Shown one piece after another: positions 60,466 to 64,000 of a DNA stretch of 64,000 nt. A program made the translations under genes and the position numbers. The notes beneath the pieces were generated by a model. That model was given only the letters and a program-made list of their open reading frames with translations, ran no database searches and was not told the origin of the DNA. The stretch lies in the NCBI RefSeq assembly GCF_022698145.1, contig NZ_JALDAX010000007.1:124001-188000 (forward strand), read 5' to 3'. Source of the stretch: Streptomyces spinosisporus (lineage in GTDB: Bacteria; Actinomycetota; Actinomycetes; Streptomycetales; Streptomycetaceae). Every line of letters starts with the position of its first letter. Positions within the stretch are counted from its first letter, which is position 1.

Positions 60466-60573
60466 TTAACTTTAGGTTTCAAGCGCTAATCTCGTCGGCA
60501 GATTCGAGCGGCGGAGGAAGCAGGAAAAGAAACACGCATCGCGTCGCTCTCCCCCCACAGGCACAGGAGACGC

Positions 60574-61683
60574 GTGGTGCACGACGGCGACGTGGTGGTG
60601 ATCGGCGGCGGCTACGCGGGTGTCCGGCTGGCGCGACGGCTGGACTCGGTGGCGCGCGTGACGCTGGTGGACCGCAAGGACGTCTTCTTCCACAGGATCT
60701 CCTCCCTGCGCGCGGGAGTTCGCCCGGAATGGTCGGTGACCCCCTTCATCCCCTACGACCGGCTGCTGCACAACGGCCGTGTGGTCGTCGGCAAAGCGGT
60801 CCGCATCGACACCGAAGCACGGCAGGTCGCGCTGGCGACGGGGGAGAGGCTGCCGTACGACGTGGTGGTGATCGCCAGCGGCGCCGACTACCCGGAGCCG
60901 GCCCGCTTCACCGGCACCACCGCGGACGAGGCGGTGAAGGCCCTCGCAGGGCACCAGCGCAAGATCGCCGAAGCCGACCACGTCCTCGTCGTGGGCGGCG
61001 GCCCCTCCGGCGTCGAACTCAGCGCCGAGATACGCCTGGCCCGGCCCGACGCCCGCGTCACCCTCGCCCACTCCGGATCGGTGCTGCTGCACAACACGGG
61101 TGTCGAACGGGCCGGACGCAAGGCGCGGGCCTGGCTGGAGGCGCACGACGTGGACGTACGGCTCGACTCGTTCATGTCGCCCGGCCATGACTTCGGCACC
61201 TATCGCGACGCGCGCGGCAACATCATCGAGGCGGACCTGTCCTTCTGGGCGACGGGCACCACGCCCAACACGCTCTGGTTGCGCCTCGGCGGACACGGTG
61301 CCTGGCTGAACGCGTCCGGGCACGTCAGGGTCGACCGGGCGCTGCGGGTCGACGGGCACCTCGACGTGTTCGCGGTCGGCGATGTGAACGACGCCACCGA
61401 GCTCAAGATCACCCCGGCCGCGCTGGCCCAGGCCGATCTCGCCGCCTGGAACATCCGGGCGCATCTGACCAGTGCGGGCAAGCACCGCAAGCAGCCCCGC
61501 CTGTACCGGCCGATGCACCGCACCCCGCTCATCGTCCCCTTCGGCGCGGCCGACGGGCTGACCCTGCTGCCCGTGCCGGGCGGCGAGAGCGCGGTCCTCG
61601 GCGGCCGCACGTCCGTGCTCGCCAAGGCGAAGACGCTGATGACGCCGTACATGAGGCGCCAGCTCGGGTACACCGCCACCTGA
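60574..61683 (+). CDS. FAD-dependent NAD(P)H oxidoreductase (NDH-2/AIF-like)
   Basis: A 369-aa flavoprotein. VVVIGGGYAGVRLARRLDS binds FAD, LVVGGGPSGVELSAEIR binds NAD(P)H, and VFAVGDVNDATELK closes the FAD site. Related to NDH-2 and AIFM2-type quinone reductases but shorter than the NDH-2 at 2011 and lacking its C-terminal membrane-binding part. GTG 60574 follows AGGAGACGC. The 3' end is duplicated in tandem. An SDR gene follows 37 bp later, so they may share a transcript. Confidence 0.88.
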   Translation: MVHDGDVVVIGGGYAGVRLARRLDSVARVTLVDRKDVFFHRISSLRAGVRPEWSVTPFIPYDRLLHNGRVVVGKAVRIDTEARQVALATGERLPYDVVVIASGADYPEPARFTGTTADEAVKALAGHQRKIAEADHVLVVGGGPSGVELSAEIRLARPDARVTLAHSGSVLLHNTGVERAGRKARAWLEAHDVDVRLDSFMSPGHDFGTYRDARGNIIEADLSFWATGTTPNTLWLRLGGHGAWLNASGHVRVDRALRVDGHLDVFAVGDVNDATELKITPAALAQADLAAWNIRAHLTSAGKHRKQPRLYRPMHRTPLIVPFGAADGLTLLPVPGGESAVLGGRTSVLAKAKTLMTPYMRRQLGYTAT

Positions 61684-61709
61684 TCTTCGGGCACACCGCC
61701 ACCTGACCT
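61664..61709. repeat. 23-bp tandem duplication spanning a stop codon
   Basis: Units at 61664-61686 and 61687-61709, with two mismatches, both containing CACCGCCACCTGA; the first holds the stop of the FAD oxidoreductase gene. Confidence 0.93.
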
Positions 61710-61720
61710 AGGGTGCGGGC

Positions 61721-62500
61721 ATGACCTCGCAGACGTATCTCTCCGCCCTGTTCTCGCTGGACGGCCGGGTGGCCGTGGTGACCGGCGGCAGCTCCGGGAT
61801 CGGCCGCGCCATCGCCGGAGCCCTCGCCCGGGCCGGCGCGAGCGTCGTGGTGGTGGCCCGCCGGGAGGAGGAACTGGCCGCCACGGTCGAGGAGTTGACG
61901 GCCGACGGCTGCCGGGCGGCCTGGGTGAGCGCCGACCTCGGCTCCCGTGACGGCGTGCGCACGGCGGCGGAGAAGGCGGTGGAGGTCTTCGGGGAGCCCG
62001 ACATCCTCGTCAACAGCGCGGGGATCAACCTGCGTCCGCCGCTGGGGGAGTTGGGCGAGGACGTGTGGGACACCACGATGGCGGTCAACCTCGAGGCGCC
62101 CTTCCTGCTGGGGCAGCGGTTCGGTCCCGGCATGGCCGAGCGGCGCTTCGGACGGATCATCCACGTCACCTCCCAGCAGGCGCACCGGGCGTTCGTGCAG
62201 AGCGGGGCCTACGGCGTGTCCAAGGGGGCACTGGAGTCCCTGGCCCGCTCCCAGGCGGAGGCGTGGTCGCCGCACGGCGTCACCTGCAACACGCTGGTGC
62301 CGGGTTTCGTGATGACACCCCTCAACGCCCGCCTGTCGTCCGACGCCCAGAAGGTCGCGGAGCTGGCCGCCCGCACCATGGTCGGACGCAACGGCCTGGC
62401 CGAGGACTTCGCCGGCGCGGCCGTCTTCCTGGCGAGCCACGCCTCCGCCTACATCACGGGGCAGTCGCTCTTCGTGGACGGCGGGCTGTCCGTGCACTGA
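61721..62500 (+). CDS. Short-chain dehydrogenase/reductase (FabG-like)
   Basis: A 259-aa classical SDR: VVTGGSSGIGRAIAGAL, NSAG (LVNSAGINLRPP), catalytic Ser in VTSQQAH and YGVSKGALE with Tyr/Lys, and the end GQSLFVDGG. ATG 61721. It directly follows the FAD oxidoreductase. Substrate unknown; sugar or polyol dehydrogenase-like. Confidence 0.92.
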   Translation: MTSQTYLSALFSLDGRVAVVTGGSSGIGRAIAGALARAGASVVVVARREEELAATVEELTADGCRAAWVSADLGSRDGVRTAAEKAVEVFGEPDILVNSAGINLRPPLGELGEDVWDTTMAVNLEAPFLLGQRFGPGMAERRFGRIIHVTSQQAHRAFVQSGAYGVSKGALESLARSQAEAWSPHGVTCNTLVPGFVMTPLNARLSSDAQKVAELAARTMVGRNGLAEDFAGAAVFLASHASAYITGQSLFVDGGLSVH

Positions 62501-62547
62501 GCCGGAGTCGGCCCTCCGCGGTCAAGTGACCGTGTTCTGCGGGGTGT

Positions 62548-63513
62548 TCAGCCCCGCAGTTCGGTGAGGAAGTCGAGGAGGGCTGTGTTGACCTCGTCGG
62601 GGCGTTCCTGCTGGGTCCAGTGGCCGCAGCCCGCGAGCTCGATCGGCTTGCGGCGCAGGCTCGGCATCAGGCGAGGCAGTGCGGCGATGAGGTCGGGCGT
62701 GCCGGGGAAGGCGGGCACCGGGTCGCGGTCGCCGTAGACGTAGAGCGCGGGCCTGGTCACGACGGCGCCGTGCCAGGGGGCGGTCAGCTCCCAGTTGCGG
62801 TCGAGGTTGCGATACCAGTTGAGGGCACCGGTGAAGCCCCGGGAGAAGCTCTCGGTGAGCGCGTCGAGGTCGTCCTCGGTGCACCACGGGGGCAGGATTT
62901 CGGGGTCCGGCACGCTCTCCAGCCAGCCCCGGCCGTCCTCGACCAGCATCCGTTCGACCCCGACCGCGCCGGGAGCGTCGCCCGAGGCCATGAAGAAGAA
63001 CTTCCGCAGGGTGGTGCGGGTGTCCCGGGCGAACTCGGCGTCGGCGACACCGGGCCGGTTGAAGTAGTTCCAGTAGAAGCGGCCGTCGAACCTCCGGTCC
63101 ATGACGGCCAGCGGCGGCTGCGCGCCGCGGAAGGGCGGCGGCACGCTCAGACCGGCCACACCGAGCACGACGTCCGGACGGAGCAGCGCGGAGTGCCAGG
63201 CCACCGGAGCGCCCCAGTCGTGGCCGACCACGTACGCCTGTTCCTCGCCCAGCGCATGGATCAACCCGACGACGTCACCGACGAGATGGAGGATGCTGTA
63301 GGCGCTCACATCGGCCGGTCGGTCGCTGCGCCCGTACCCCCGTTGGTCGGGGGCGACCACGCGGAATCCGGCGTCCGCCAGCGGACCGAACTGGTGCCGC
63401 CAGGAGTGCCACGACTCCGGAAAGCCGTGCAGCAGCACGACCAGCGGTCCCTCGCCGTGCTCGGCGATGTGCAGCCGGATCCCGTTCACGTCGATCATGC
63501 GATGCGCAGGCAT
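62548..63513 (-). CDS. Epoxide-hydrolase-like alpha/beta hydrolase (paralogue of 48180-49160)
   Basis: A 321-aa enzyme with VVLLHGFPESWHSWRHQFGP, the nucleophile Asp in VVGHDWGAPVAWH, and AGCGHWTQQERPDEV for the His. YFNRPG and LNWYRNLDRNWEL carry the cap Tyr residues that activate epoxides. ATG 63513. A consensus-like promoter lies upstream. Convergent with the SDR gene. Confidence 0.92.
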   Translation of the reverse strand: MPAHRMIDVNGIRLHIAEHGEGPLVVLLHGFPESWHSWRHQFGPLADAGFRVVAPDQRGYGRSDRPADVSAYSILHLVGDVVGLIHALGEEQAYVVGHDWGAPVAWHSALLRPDVVLGVAGLSVPPPFRGAQPPLAVMDRRFDGRFYWNYFNRPGVADAEFARDTRTTLRKFFFMASGDAPGAVGVERMLVEDGRGWLESVPDPEILPPWCTEDDLDALTESFSRGFTGALNWYRNLDRNWELTAPWHGAVVTRPALYVYGDRDPVPAFPGTPDLIAALPRLMPSLRRKPIELAGCGHWTQQERPDEVNTALLDFLTELRG

Positions 63514-63527
63514 GGTCCGGAGCCTAC

Positions 63528-63557
63528 GTTATAGTCAACAATGTGAATAGGTAACAA
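63528..63557 (-). promoter_or_regulatory. Sigma-70-like promoter of the epoxide hydrolase gene
   Basis: Minus strand TTGTTA (63557-63552), 18 bp, TATAAC (63533-63528). The stretch is AT-rich compared with its surroundings and lies in the divergent gap. Confidence 0.5.
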
Positions 63558-63570
63558 GTGGGCCAGGTGG

Positions 63571-64000
63571 ATGCGCGACGGGGCGGAAGGCGGTCGATCC
63601 GTGGCAGGTGGTGGGTATCTGCGCTACGTCGCCCTGGGCGACAGTCAGACCGAAGGACTCGGTGACGGTGACGAGGTGCGCGGGCTGCGGGGATGGGCGG
63701 ACCGGCTCGCCGAGCTGATCGCCCGGGACAACCCGGACCTGCGGTACGCCAATCTCGCCGTGCGCGGCCTGCTGGCCGGGCAGGTGCGTGCCCGGCAGCT
63801 GGCGCCCGCACTGGCGTTGCGGCCCGATCTCGCGACGGTCGTCGCCGGGGTGAACGACGTGCTGCGGCGCCGGTTCGACGCGGACGAGGTGGCCGGTCAT
63901 CTGGAGGCGATGTTCGCCGCGCTCACCGCACAAGGGGCCCGCGTCGCGACGCTGACCTTCCCCGACATCGGCCGGATCGCCCCGCTGGCCCGGCCGCTCG
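63571..64000 (+). CDS. SGNH/GDSL hydrolase, 3'-truncated by window edge
   Basis: The frame is open to the right edge, so only ~143 residues are visible. YLRYVALGDSQTEGLGDG holds the GDS catalytic Ser, and VVAGVNDVLRRRF the G-x-N-D block. The start is ATG 63571 or GTG 63601 (GGAAGG 10 nt upstream); both keep the motif near the N-terminus. An esterase/lipase of the SGNH class; substrate unknown. Confidence 0.82.
   Translation, partial: MRDGAEGGRSVAGGGYLRYVALGDSQTEGLGDGDEVRGLRGWADRLAELIARDNPDLRYANLAVRGLLAGQVRARQLAPALALRPDLATVVAGVNDVLRRRFDADEVAGHLEAMFAALTAQGARVATLTFPDIGRIAPLARPL

Noticed and set aside
63535..63933. Minus-strand ORF at the right edge
   Set aside because: Antisense to the SGNH hydrolase frame, which has GDS and GxND motifs.

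Overview
The window is very GC-rich, with actinobacterial codon use, GTG/TTG starts and closely packed short transcription units. WhiB, an imuA'-imuB-dnaE2 mutasome, a HelR-type helicase behind a rifamycin-associated element and ECF41 sigma factors together point to Streptomyces or a close relative. No tRNA, rRNA, insertion sequence, prophage or CRISPR array was seen. A methyltransferase is cut by the left edge and an SGNH hydrolase by the right edge.

Left part (0-11.3 kb): Rieske oxygenase, NDH-2, a stand-alone SnoaL-like protein, WhiB plus an orphan cytochrome b, an NAD(P)-binding reductase, an SdhA-like flavoprotein, an ECF41 sigma factor, an SDR, an AhpD-like carboxymuconolactone decarboxylase (CMD) and a small monooxygenase. 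Six promoters here, and a seventh at 35.9 kb before a second CMD-ECF41 pair, fit one rule: TGTCAC[A/G/T], exactly 16 bases, then [G/C]GTC. This matches the ECF41 promoter as I know it. It suggests one redox/respiratory regulon reaching beyond the usual ECF41 partner genes, and is the most interesting signal in the window.

12.8-21.6 kb: a mimABCD/prmABCD-type soluble diiron monooxygenase operon (propane/phenol/acetone type) with its own GroEL, divergent from an enhancer-binding-type activator that lacks the sigma-54 contact motif. A GTCTCA-N3-TGAGAC inverted repeat lies between them and recurs near 21.64 kb. 21.7-26.4 kb: a MarR regulator with a perfect palindrome upstream, a similar palindrome in front of the azoreductase/nitroreductase pair, a tract of decayed marR 3'-end copies, another reductase and a GlxA-type regulator.

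26.5-38.9 kb: GAPDH, a second methyltransferase, secreted hydrolases and a Tat-exported ferritin-like protein, a TetR-controlled ABC exporter, the second CMD-ECF41 pair, and a TetR/epimerase divergent pair. 39-47 kb: HelR with its RAE, then the SOS-boxed imuA'-imuB-dnaE2 operon. 47-64 kb: accessory metabolism and regulators (methyltransferase, two epoxide-hydrolase-like enzymes, cupin-MFS-TetR unit, YCII and RibD-C proteins, two LysR pairs, a YdeP/FdhF-like molybdoenzyme, a lipoprotein, an FAD oxidoreductase-SDR pair). Short tandem duplications that span or touch stop codons recur across the window.
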